Source: Tigriopus japonicus (lineage: Eukaryota > Arthropoda > Copepoda > Harpacticoida > Harpacticidae). From it: a DNA stretch of 64,000 nucleotides. The notes under the pieces were generated by a model, which was not told the DNA's origin, ran no database searches, and saw only the letters and a program-made list of their open reading frames with translations. A program made the position numbers and the translations under genes. Positions 1-9,785 of this stretch are shown here, in pieces (positions within the stretch are counted from its first letter, which is position 1; every line of letters begins with the position of its first letter). The stretch is from contig JAAGOF010000041.1 of NCBI GenBank assembly GCA_010645155.1, positions 204,109 through 268,108 on the forward strand, written 5' to 3'.

Positions 1-350
1 AAGAACACGTATTTTAAAATTTTAGATTTCAGCCCAATCGAATGCCGGAGTGAAAAGTTATGCCTTCTCAAACTTATGAACTGAAGAGAGCATAGAATGA
101 ATGAACTCGCCCTTTTGTGGTTAAACGATTACCACAAAAGGGCTAGTTCATTCATTCTCGGTAGGATTTGCACTGAACTTTGAGTGAGCATAACTTTTGT
201 CTCCGACGTTCGATCGAGCTTAAAATTGAAATACGTATTCTTGTCAACATAGGCAAGGTCTCATTTGCAGAAGAACGTAATTGAACTGTTCTTACTGGAA
301 ATCATTATTCTCATTGCTGGCCTCCCACTCCATGATTCCAGTGCTTCTTG
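1..350. mobile_element. 450-bp palindromic (foldback) element, copy 1, cut by window start
   Basis: Matches the right ~350 bp of the complete copies at 5902, 37888 and 39902. It contains the central hairpin GCCCTTTTGTGG ... CCACAAAAGGGC (from about 110) and ends GTGCTTCTTG at 350. The left end is outside the window, so its target duplication cannot be checked. Confidence 0.85.
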
Positions 351-1402
351 TTTTATTAAAGACGGTGTCTCAGCCAGAGTTGTTGGATCAATCACTTGAA
401 GAATTACTCCGTCAAAAGATGCATTTCATTACAAAAGCCGATAGATATGTTCGTGGCTTATTTGCTTCACCACTTAACCACTTGATCTTATGATCCGATC
501 AACGCGTTCGAAGTAGGTTGGGATTCTCAAACCGGATTGGCTGGAGAAAGAGCAAAAGCGGTGAAACAGTTAAGCGGGAAGGCCATTACAGTGTCAGCTA
601 CTACTAGCAATTGCATCGTCGTCCGAAAATGTAATTTACTTCAATTACAATTTTATGTCGCGCTTTTGCCTTGCCAAACAAATAAAAAGATAAATAAACT
701 TACAATTTTTTAGTTATAATGAAAGGTTCAACTGAAAGAGTGTTTAAATAGAACCAAAGCTTTTGAATGGGCTAAGATGTTAAAATTGTTACCTTGTCAT
801 CAATCAAAAGACATTTTTTTCTTTCTAAAAAACGCAGTTTATTCACAAAACTTGATATTTTTTTAACTTTATGTGCGCAGTGCTCGTCCAACCTTGGACG
901 TAAAAGGCTTGACTCCCAGAAACCAAAATCGTAGTCAAAAGCTCCTCTGGTTTAAAAGTGATGGCTCAGGTGGGAATTATTACATGAACTATTTGTAAGA
1001 GGCATAAAAATGACGAAAAAAGATATGCTTTCCCCAATGTCAACTTCGTCTTTGTTGTCAGTTAGTAATGGTAAGATTTTGAAAAGTGATTGGTCATTTG
1101 TCGTTGAAACTTCGTCAATTATATCAATTAAATGGCCATAAATGTAATCAATTGCACTTCTTGATATTTGGCCCAAAAATGTCATTGAAATTACGAAATT
1201 GTAATTGCAATTACAATTACACATTCCTCTCCATCCCTGGTCTCAGCGTTGAAAAAAAGCATGGCAAATCATAACATTTTATGACATTTTAACATTAACT
1301 TTTTGGAAAAAAACCTTGGCACTTATTGCCCACATCAACACATTGCTTATTTTCAATCCACAGCTAACTTCAATGAAAACAATGAACATTAATTTGGCCC
1401 AT
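351..1402. other. No gene seen
   Basis: AT-rich sequence between the palindromic element and the 3' end of gene A. Near 1200 is a run of GTAATTGCAATTACAATTAC words. Small ORFs here show no family features. Confidence 0.6.
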
Positions 1403-1602
1403 CTAATTACAAACCACAATTGACCCCAAAATTAAAGGCACTCTATGCAGGCCCGATTTAATGACCCTGGTGTTTACAGAGTGCTTAGTAAAAAATATTT
1501 TCTGCATGAGTGGGAAAGGATCCCAAACGAAATTGCTCTTAAGTACAAGGGAATAAATCCAATGCCATAGCAAGTCTTGCCCTGGATTAGGTGGACAGAA
1601 AG
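1403..1602 (-). CDS. Gene A exon 6: stunted lectin-like C-terminal exon
   Basis: Follows a 68-nt intron ending ATTTCAG. It begins in the correct phase with FCPPNPGQ and later reads VNTRVIKSGL, echoing the first half of the gene B lectin domains (LPxIKSG). The conserved cysteine before that motif is missing, no splice donor follows, and the frame stops at TAG 1403-1405. Either this is the true 3' end of a shortened protein or the rest of the lectin domain has been lost. Confidence 0.5.
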
Positions 1603-4600
1603 CTGAAATATCAAACATTATTAGGGTGGTCCGTTATCGGAGATTGAATACTTAATTGCCAATCACTCACTCGAAGCAATTGCGTTGTCTTGGCAGTGGC
1701 CTGGTTCATTGGCACAGTCTATGTTCTCGTTGTCAGGACAGCACTCCAAAGGATCACTGAGTTGAAGAAAATTCCCATCGCAAACTGAACTGATATTTGA
1801 TCTGTAAAATACCTTGCAGCAAGAAAGACCGTCAGCAAAAGCATGGGGGTGATCAGAAGGACAGGACTTCAGGGCTGCAAATAAATGAGTCATTGAGTCG
1901 GTTAGGAAGGATGAAAAGTTATCATTGTGTGAAACTCTTACGTGGACAAGTTTCCACTTGCAATGCATCTGCCGCAGTTCCTTGACAAGAACTTGGATCT
2001 ACTTGACCTGAGTCTCCGTTCATACACTTTCTGGTTTTATTCCTTTGAACTCCAGTAACGCCATATGGGCACAAGCTCCATTCACTCCAAGTTGTCCACC
2101 CTAACGTACAAGAACATTATTTGATTATTCACAACTGTGCAAATCGGCTCATTTTCAGCACATAATAGCTGATTGTGCTGAGCTCCTATTGGATTCAACC
2201 AAATAAATCAAATACACTGTACTATAAATAACCTTATGAAGTAAATGGAAGTATTCCTAAGAGATGCCTTAATTCAAAGTCGTTATTTTTTGCCAAAAAA
2301 GACTCCTAAAAGCGCACTCATATTTTAGACAAAATGACGCAACCTCGTCCTTTTTGCTAGGACACTTGTGTTGTGAACAGGGTCCTTTAACAAACAGCTG
2401 ATTGGGAGGTCACCCTGTTAATATAGCTCTCAAAATTACCCCCTGACACAAAAGTACGGCTTACGGACACAAACTCCATTCACTCCAAGTTGTCCACTCT
2501 AACGTACAGTAAATAGAATATTGCTTAACTTGTGGGCCCAAATCAAAAAAATTGGCCTATCACTTATTTATTCAATTCATATTGTCTTCATTCCTCAAGA
2601 AAAGGGAAATTACATCGTGACACGAAAGTCCCGTTGTAATTTTGAACCAAATGTTGTAAAAATAGATTTGAACGACTTAAGAGTGATCAAAGAGCTCTTG
2701 AATCATGGTGAACAGCAAAATTTCAGTTATTTTTGGTCCCCTTTCTCCAGGATTGAGTAAAAATTGATTCCCACCATTCATTGCTTTTTCATAAGTGGTC
2801 TTAAGCGAGGTAGAACCATGCATGAAGAAAATACCGGACGTCAAAACGACTCTTAGAGTTCCAGGAATGATTCACGGCACTTTTAAATCTAGGATCTCAT
2901 CCAAAGAATGATTGCGGCATAACTTTCGTGTCAGAGTGTGTGCGCAAAATTTGCACGATTGCAACATTGGATGATCTTACCATTACAAGGGACGTCATTG
3001 ACACAAATTTTTGTGGATACCTCATCAGAATTCTTGCAATGTTTGTACGGAACAATGACGTTGGCAACTGTGTCAAGACATGTGCGAACTCGCGATTGGA
3101 CTCCATCTCCACAAGTAACTGAGCAATCGGACCATTGACTCCATGGTTGAGGAACTAGAGAAACAAACGAACTAAATAAGAATTCAAGCTTCTTCCCAAA
3201 AAATGAGGTATTAGGGTTGTCTAGGTGCTTTAGGGGTAAACATATCATGATTGGAACCACACATACCAAGAATTCTAATGTAACGCAAATAAAGATATGT
3301 TCTTTAATAGGCTTTGAAGTCGTGAAACCTTAATGGAGAACATTTGAAAAGCATTCTGAGGTAATTATCATCTATCACAGCATCACGGTTTATGTTCAAG
3401 TACCATGAATCTTGCCAAAGAAGAACGTGGACGGTCATCATAAACAGTAGGAAATTTTACTGGAAGCAATTAATAGTGCTCTGCTAACACTGAGTGGGGG
3501 ACAACGGAGATGCCACTCATTTTCTTTATTTTACAATCTTCCTGAATTGCAGTGAGGGAGTACCTATTACTTTCTTGTTCTAAACACCTCTTAATATTTA
3601 AAGTTCCTAATTTGATTCCACAGTATCGTGCCACATGGCCAATGCATATGATCAGCAAGACTCGGTTAATGATTTGTCGGACAATTTTCAGGCCCCAGCT
3701 GACCTTTGGTTTATTAATCACTTGTGCCCAAACAAGTTCACATTCTGTAATCGCAATATTCCAAAACAACCACAGCAACCTTGCACAAACGGTAGTACAG
3801 TCCGCTGAACAGACTGTGTCCGTTTGTTTGGGCACAATGCGCTATGGAAAAAATCAAGTTTTCACATCCAACCTTTGCTAATCGACAGCTCTAACTTGTC
3901 CAACAAAATCTTCCGGATGCCCACCCCGTGGTCCTAACTTGTTGAGCACCATTTGTACCCAGGCACCTTGCCATGTGAGTGGATATGGTATTGACCACTT
4001 CACTGTTCTTGCTCAAAATTCCAGCCGAGCATTTCTCCGAAGGCAAGCAAAGGTTTTAAGGTGAATATTAAGAGTTTACCAAGTTGAAACGAGCATTTCT
4101 GTTATTTATATCCAAAAGGCATATGACAACTATTTAGATTAGACTTCTTTAAATAAATCTCTCTCTCTCATGTCAATCGCCAATCAATACCCCTTTGACA
4201 ATACACCTTGTTAAACCTGTGTAGCATGTCAAAGGGGCCGTCCAGAGAGGGGGCTTTGGCTTATCCCTCTTTGTTTTTGGATAAGAAGCAATGTCGAAGA
4301 TACAATTTAAACTGATCAGTTGTAGTACTTTTTCGCGGTCAATTGCCGAGTCGTCAAGTTCTATTTGGCTGAAAATTACAAAGTCGGTGAATTTTTGAGA
4401 TGTGAGATGTTGAGAAAACATCCCGTTGTTTTGAGTTGTCCGCTAGATTGAGTTACCCAACTCAAGATTCTATAAATATCCACCCATTCTCAAGATTTAT
4501 GAACACTATGAGAAAAGATGCAAAAAGCATATTGAATTTGAAAAATGGTTTATCCCAAAAATTAGAAAGCAAAAATTGGTATTATTGATTTATGTTTTCA

Positions 4601-7442
4601 AATGGACCAATCCAGTTACGTTCGTGACTCTTTTAGTCTCGTTGAGTTGTCTCAAATGGGCGTGAAAACGAACAAGTTGATGTCCCGATTTGTGGTTATA
4701 AAGTGAATGTAAACATCCGTCAAGGCTTGCATTACTATAGGCACAAAATTCAGGATAACTCAATTTTTCTACTGTTTGAAGGAGCCTCCATTTGTCCACT
4801 TACTCACTATTACATGTTAGAAGGAAATTGTTGGATCAAAAGCATAAATGATGCTTACATATTTGTCCGGAGCGGCCCGCGATAGTCTAAATACGTAGGC
4901 GTTTCCGTAGTCTTAACTCACTTTTCATTTATTCAAGTTTTATCACAAAAACAACGGTAGTGGTAAAAACGATTTTTTAGTCAATCTTCCGCCTCCTCTC
5001 CTTCTTCCAGTTTGCTCACGAATGCTTCCCGCCAACCAACAGGGTGGCCATTCACCCGCTACAATATTTTACTTTTCAAGTATTGGGTTTCGTGATATGC
5101 TTCAAAAATAAGATAAATCTTTTACGTATTATATACTCCAATCTTGTCTATGTATGATCTACTCGGGCCTAAATTTCAGACAGAATTAGCATAAGAGCTT
5201 TGAAACCATTTGAACCATTTGAAACCAAAATTAATGATTGACATAGAACGAACAAAATAACACACAAACCCCTCATACACCATAAAACGGAGGAAATTAA
5301 ACAGGCGCATGGGAAAATGCGACGATGCCAGTTTTGAAATAAAACATCCAGAGTGATAACAAAGATCAAAGTATCAAACGTCATTTCACTAAAGATTTCA
5401 AGATTCATAAGAATTTTTCTATGTTCTAAGTGCAAAAAACAGGAATGGAACGTTTAAAACTAAACCCTTGCTGACCTGGGAAAACTTGCGTTTGCTTTTT
5501 TTGTGCACATTTTCCACCCTTATTCACTGAAAATCCCACTAATTTTCAACATTACTTTACCATTCCGAAATCATTATTTTTAAAAGTTGCTTGATCAAGA
5601 ACGCTTGAACTGAAGATCTTTTGGAATCTTCAATTACAAGCAATATCAGGAGAAAATTTGGAAATTGTTAAAGAAAAACACGATAAAACGGAAAAATGTT
5701 TTTTTTTTTCGTTCGATTAATCCACCCGTTGCCCGATTAACAGATCAATCCTGTCCTAACCAGAATTTGATTTGAGGTGGAACGACCGTAGAGGTTTTAC
5801 TTGTGCTCTGAGAGCACCTCCAAATCCAAGGGAATCGAGGCTAGTCCTTCGATCAATGAAGTCCTCCTCTCTTCTTTATTGGGCTCCTTCATTGTTTAAT
5901 CCAAGAAGCAGGGAAATCATGGAGTGGGAGGCTAGCAATGAGAATTATGATTTCCAGTACAAACAAACCATTTGCGTTCTTCAACAAATGAGACCTGGTT
6001 TGCATTGAGAAGAACACGTATTTCAAATTTCAGCCCAATCGAATGCCGGAGTGAAAAGTTATGCCTTCTCAAACTTATGTACTGAAGAAAGCATAGAATG
6101 AATCAATTTGCCCTTTTGTGGTAAAACGATTACCACAAAAGGGCTAGTTCATTCATTCTCGGTAGGATTCGAACTGAACTTTGAGTGAGCATAACTTTTG
6201 TCTCCGACGTTCGATTAAGCTGAAAATTGAAATACGTATCCTGGTTACCACAGGCAAGGTCTCATTTGAAGAAGAACGTAATTGAATTGTTCTTACTTGA
6301 AATTATTATTCTCATTGCTATCATCCCACTCCATAATTCCAGTGCTTCTTGTTTAATCTTTTGCCCATTAGTCTTCGTCGGGAGTACATAGGAGCTTATC
6401 CTCTAACAGCATTTGAGGCAGGATTCGACAAATATTTAAATACTTTTCCTGATCAACCCACTATTCAAGGGATCTACAGATCTACCAACTGTAATTAGGG
6501 ATCTACAGATCTACCAACTGTAATTAGGGATCTACAGATCTACCAACTGTAATTAGGGATCTACAGATCTACCAACTGTAATTAGGGATCTACAGATCTA
6601 CCAACTGTAATTTGTTAGTAGATCAAATATCAAATAATTGTCAATCTTATATTTTATGTGGGAAAGTTACTGCTTGACTTTCTTCACAGGGAATTCCATT
6701 CCTTGAAAGGGTAATAAAAATCTCCAAATATCAAATATTTATAGTTATTGTAAACATTTTGTACAACTTGATTGTAGAGACGTTGCTGAAGAATTAAACT
6801 ATTAAAATTAGCTTGTTAGAGATTTAGGGGTTAGATAGTAAGGAGACATCAATTATTTGACAGACTTTAGAGGACTGAAGCCATATTTCATCCAAGCTCA
6901 TCCATTCCTTGAGCTGATGTTACGAGTAACTATGGTTTAATGGTATTTGTTTTACCGGTAAAGGGGCTAAACACCCATGGAATAGATCTTATTCATGAGA
7001 TTACTTGTGCACAAATCCTTGTTGCAATTCCACGTCTGTTGTGTGGGTCCAACACATTCCAATGGATCCACCAATTTGTTGTCCACAAAACAACTCCGTG
7101 TTCGGGATTTGGTTCCCCCTCCGCATGTCTTTGTGCATTCAGACCAAGGTTGATATTCATCCCAATCTAAGGAGACAAGAAATGGAATTTGAGCCCATGG
7201 AGTTTGCGCCCCAAAACTTGTAACTTACAGGGAAGTGTCTTCTGATATTGGGTTAAAGTGCTTTGATCATCGATGAGCATGCATGGCATAAATGGACCCA
7301 GGTATTTTTTGCCCTTTTCAATGAACCGAAATGGTTTTGAAATGCCACAATTGCTGCCCGGCACACCCCCTTGTAGACTCCACAAGGGGGAAAAAACGGC
7401 CATAATGCTTAATAAAGCCGAAATGCATTTGATTATAACCAT
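1403..7442 (-). CDS. Gene A: secreted TSP1x3 + CC-module protein with stunted lectin-like tail (6 exons)
   Basis: Exons read on the minus strand: 7442-7229, 7166-7005, 3154-2981, 2100-1942, 1874-1671 and 1602-1403, the last ending in TAG. Joined they give 371 codons. The first codons make a hydrophobic signal peptide, then a short N-terminal segment with the motif NCGI, two canonical TSP1 repeats (W..W..C, CGGG and CGDG), a third divergent TSP1, and one Cys-rich CC module. The last exon starts FCPP like the lectin domains of the paralogue at 26522-44421, but keeps few lectin residues. All junctions are GT-AG and all internal introns are phase 1, as in the paralogue; exons 2 and 5 have identical lengths (162 and 204 nt) in both genes. 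By family the product should be secreted and extracellular, with TSP1 repeats for matrix or glycan binding; the specific role is unknown. It may be a functional short paralogue or a gene decaying at its 3' end. Confidence 0.72.
1671..1874 (-). CDS. Gene A exon 5: CC module
   Basis: A 204-nt exon encoding CPSDHPHAFADGLSCCKVFY, then VCDGNFLQLSDPLECC and two later cysteines. It closely matches gene B exon 5 (29447-29650). Pattern: CP-x12-CC, CDG, (E/D)CC, C, C. Confidence 0.82.
1942..2100 (-). CDS. Gene A exon 4: TSP1-like repeat 3
   Basis: Reads GWTTWSEWSLCPYGVTGVQR and ends ALQVETCPR. It is a divergent TSP1 in which the usual CG(D/G)G turn is replaced by YGVTG. Gene B exon 4 shows a comparable change (NVTGDVIKRSREC). 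Exon length is 159 nt, phase 1 at both ends. Confidence 0.75.
2465..2512 (-). pseudogene. Fragmentary duplicate of the 5' end of gene A exon 4
   Basis: On the minus strand this stretch repeats the acceptor and first ~40 nt of gene A exon 4 (2100-2060) with a few differences, then diverges. It lies inside the 880-nt intron just upstream of that exon. It looks like a short tandem duplication, too short to be an exon. Confidence 0.5.
2981..3154 (-). CDS. Gene A exon 3: TSP1 repeat 2
   Basis: The exon reads VPQPWSQWSDCSVTCGDGVQ through CVNDVPCNG. It has the WxxWxxC and CGDG signatures of TSP1. The acceptor is CTCTAG and the donor GTAAGA. It pairs with gene B exon 3 (27014-27190), which keeps the same IVPY..HC segment. 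Confidence 0.82.
3155..5754. other. Part of gene A intron 2; no supported gene
   Basis: Intron sequence between exons 3 and 2. On the plus strand 3630-3800 a frame reads DLSDNFQAPADLWFINHLCP and ends at a stop after a splice-acceptor-like TTGATTCCACAG (about 3614-3625). It could be an exon relic, but nothing is recognised and no partner exon was found. Confidence 0.5.
5902..6351. mobile_element. 450-bp palindromic (foldback) element, copy 2
   Basis: Starts CAAGAAGCA and ends TGCTTCTTG. The whole element is a near-palindrome: its left half is the imperfect reverse complement of its right half, around a 15-bp perfect stem with a 5-nt loop. It is flanked by the 7-bp direct repeat TTTAATC (5895-5901 and 6352-6358) and interrupts a LINE-A fragment, which continues on both sides. 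Confidence 0.9.
6469..6612. repeat. 29-bp tandem array, ~5 near-perfect copies
   Basis: Unit includes ATCTACAGATCTACCAACTG; starts at 6472, 6501, 6530, 6559 and 6588. It lies within a LINE-A 3' UTR, whose other copies carry the unit once (ACAGATCTGCCAACAGTAA type). Confidence 0.9.
7005..7166 (-). CDS. Gene A exon 2: TSP1 repeat 1
   Basis: A 162-nt exon bounded by CCTTAG and GTAATC. It reads WDEYQPWSECTKTCGGGTKS with six cysteines, a standard thrombospondin type-1 repeat. The intron before it is 62 nt and the one after it about 3.85 kb. Confidence 0.8.
7229..7442 (-). CDS. Gene A exon 1: signal peptide and N-terminal segment
   Basis: The ATG at 7442 opens a hydrophobic leader (ALLSIMAVFSPLW) followed by GVPGSNCGISKPFRF. 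This aligns with NVPGRNCGITVPFRL in exon 1 of gene B. The exon ends in phase 1 at a GTAAGT donor (7228-7223). Confidence 0.75.
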
Positions 7443-7577
7443 GCTGGCGTAAGCTTGAATGCTTTTATGTGACTGGGAATCCTGGCCTTATGAGCCTCTC
7501 ATTTTTGGTTCAAACTGAAAGCGACAGGGCTTCCTAAAAACAAGCACAGACTGAAAAATATCAGTGTTCGGCTGACG

Positions 7578-7656
7578 TATTATTTTGAGATATAATACCT
7601 CATCGTTATTTTGAGATATAGTAACTCATCGTTATTTTGAGATATAACAACTCATC
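7578..7656. repeat. 26-bp tandem array, 3 copies
   Basis: Unit TTATTTTGAGATATA plus AACTCATCG, repeated at 26-nt spacing (7581, 7607, 7633). About 140 bp upstream of gene A on its 5' side. Confidence 0.75.
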
Positions 7657-8496
7657 GACTCAGGGAACCGATTTTCCGTGTGAACCGTAAAAGTGTACCA
7701 TAAAATGATCTTTTGGAAAAGTAAAGAATTAGGGTATTTTTTCATCTTTTTCAAATGGCCCAAAATAGTGCGGCAAAAATATACTTTGAGATGCCTCGTA
7801 TTCGCCTTGATGTGGAAGCGTTGTTTCATTTCACATCTAAATGATTCCCTTTTTGCATCTTTTGCGAATTTTGTAAATACTGAAAGCATTTTATAGGAGG
7901 ATTTTTATTCATTTTCAATAATGTTTGAAAAAGGATATGACATCTTTATCATCTAGTTAATAAACTGGGAAATAAGAAAATCTAATCAATCTACGTGGGT
8001 TAACTTCATTATGTTGTCAAAAACTGTATTGAATCAAGTGGGTGGTAAAGGAGGTGGAAGTTTTGACTGAAAACACCTAAGTACATTCGTAAGTATTTGA
8101 TCCAGTAGATTTATGAGAACCAACTCTGTTTTGCAATATGTACAACTGTTTCCACGAAAACTTGCAATCCTAAAAAACTATTGACAAACTATGCCTTAAT
8201 GACTAATCACTGGATATTCAGACGACACCTGGATAGCACGTGAATTAAAATTAGATGAATGAAAATGTTCAGCATTTGTGTAGTTACATCATATCAAATT
8301 ATCCATTTTTTTGATATATTTTAAGCTAAAACTGTTACTTACATAGTAACCGTACCATGGTCGAGTGTTGTGAATCCCTACTGTAGATGTTTATTAATAT
8401 TGTTGATTCAAAATATGATGTAAAGTCTTGTTCTTTTTGGAATTTCTAATTTGAATAGCTTTACGACAACCTGAATTTTGTAAACGATATCTTTTT

Positions 8497-9660
8497 TTTT
8501 GGGGGGGGGGGCGGATTTTTCAATACCGCTACAAGGAATGGGATTCCCTGTAAAGAGAGTTAATCATTATTATAGTTTCAATAATTAATGTTTATATGAA
8601 GTTTGATCTACCAATGAGTTACTGTTGGCAGATCTATACAACCCTTGAATAGTGGGTTGGTCAGGAATAGTATTCAAAATTTGTCCAATCCTGCCTTAAA
8701 TGCTGTTAGAGGATCAGCTCCTACATATTCCCGACGAAGGCAAATAGGCAACAAATTGAACAATGAAGGAGCCCGATAAAGAAGAGAGGAGCACTTCATT
8801 GCTCGAACTAGCCTTGATTCCTTTGGAGTTGGAGGTGCTCTCAGAACGCACGTAAAACCTCTACGATCGCTACAACTGATATCAAAGCCTGGGTTAGGAC
8901 AGAGCCCATGAATGCTCTTGAAAACATACAGTATCAGATACCTTTCATACCTTCTCTGAGTACTGTACAGCCCTAACTTCTTGAGCGTCTCCCAATACGA
9001 GAGCTCTCTCATTCCTGCGATGTTCCTAGTAAAACATCTTTGGACTAGAGCACTATAATAAAAGAGTACAGTCATAAAGTGCGCCATCTAGTGGATTTCA
9101 TGCGGCAACAGCTCGCCGTTCCCATGATACACATATTTTTGAAGATTGCAACGATCATTCATCAGTTATGGACAAACTAAAGTGCCTCAAATGTTGACTG
9201 AGTATTGTTAATGGACCTGTGGTGGTTTTTGGTTGAAATTATTAGTGAAATCCCTCTCAAAATGGCATGGAAATCTGACTATTATAAAGGTGATTTAAGC
9301 ATGATATATGTCAAAATTCATCAGAAAAACACTAAGGTATGATTTGGAGTTCGGCCATCAACATTTTAGGCACTTTGGTTTGTCCAAAACTGATGAATGA
9401 CCGTCGAAATCTTCAAAAATGTGAGTATCATGGGAACGGCGGGCTGTTGCCGCATGAAATCCACTAGATGGCGCACTTTATGACCGTACTCTTTTATTAT
9501 AGTGCTCTACTTTGGACCTGCTCGACCTTTTGCAAACCTGCTGAACTCATTGGAGCCCAAATGGGTGAGGCATATTCAAGGTGCGGCTGAACAATCGACT
9601 TGTACAGAGTGAGCATTGTAATACTATCTCTGGACTTGAAAGTGCGATAGATCCAGCCGC
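8497..9660 (-). mobile_element. LINE-A fragment 2: C-terminal reverse transcriptase part and 3' UTR
   Basis: Read on the minus strand (with 9046-9509 removed), the protein includes YKSIVQPHLEYASPIWAP, KKLGLYSTQRRYERYLILYV and DPLTAFKAGLDKF. This is the C-terminal region of a jockey/CR1-like non-LTR reverse transcriptase. The 3' UTR ends ACAGGGAATCCCATTCCTTG then TAGCGGTATTGAAAAATCCG. This is the longest LINE-A copy; the catalytic reverse transcriptase core is absent. Confidence 0.82.
9046..9509. mobile_element. 464-bp hAT-like non-autonomous element inside LINE-A
   Basis: The termini TAGAGCACTATAATAAAAGA and their reverse complement extend into inverted repeats of roughly 150 bp. The 8-bp duplication CTTTGGAC flanks it (9038-9045 and 9510-9517). 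An 8-bp duplication with TAGAG ends fits the hAT superfamily (YARNG ends). The LINE-A reading frame resumes across the insertion. Confidence 0.88.
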
Positions 9661-9785
9661 AAAAGGATTTCTCCCGACAGCTTCAATCCGACCCCCAACA
9701 GGATTCGAACCTACACCGTCTGGGGAAGCACTTACACTCGGCACTTCTTTAAGAGCGCGCTAGTACGCGTGGCCACTCTGGCTTC
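9661..9785 (-). mobile_element. SINE-A copy 3: head and linker joined directly to LINE-A
   Basis: The minus strand carries the tRNA-like head with B box and the linker GAAGCTGTCGGGAGAAATCC. Instead of the short LINE tail it continues without a gap into an upstream part of LINE-A (9660-8497). Confidence 0.75.

Larger units (their letters stand above)
5755..6720 (+). mobile_element. LINE-A 3' fragment 1, split by the palindromic element
   Basis: The segments 5755-5901 and 6359-6720 together match the last part of the LINE-A ORF and 3' UTR (peptide DRRGFTCALRAPPNPRESRL). The 3' tail ACAGGGAATTCCATTCCTTG is at about 6688-6707. A 29-bp array of five copies (6469-6612) expands the UTR. Confidence 0.82.
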
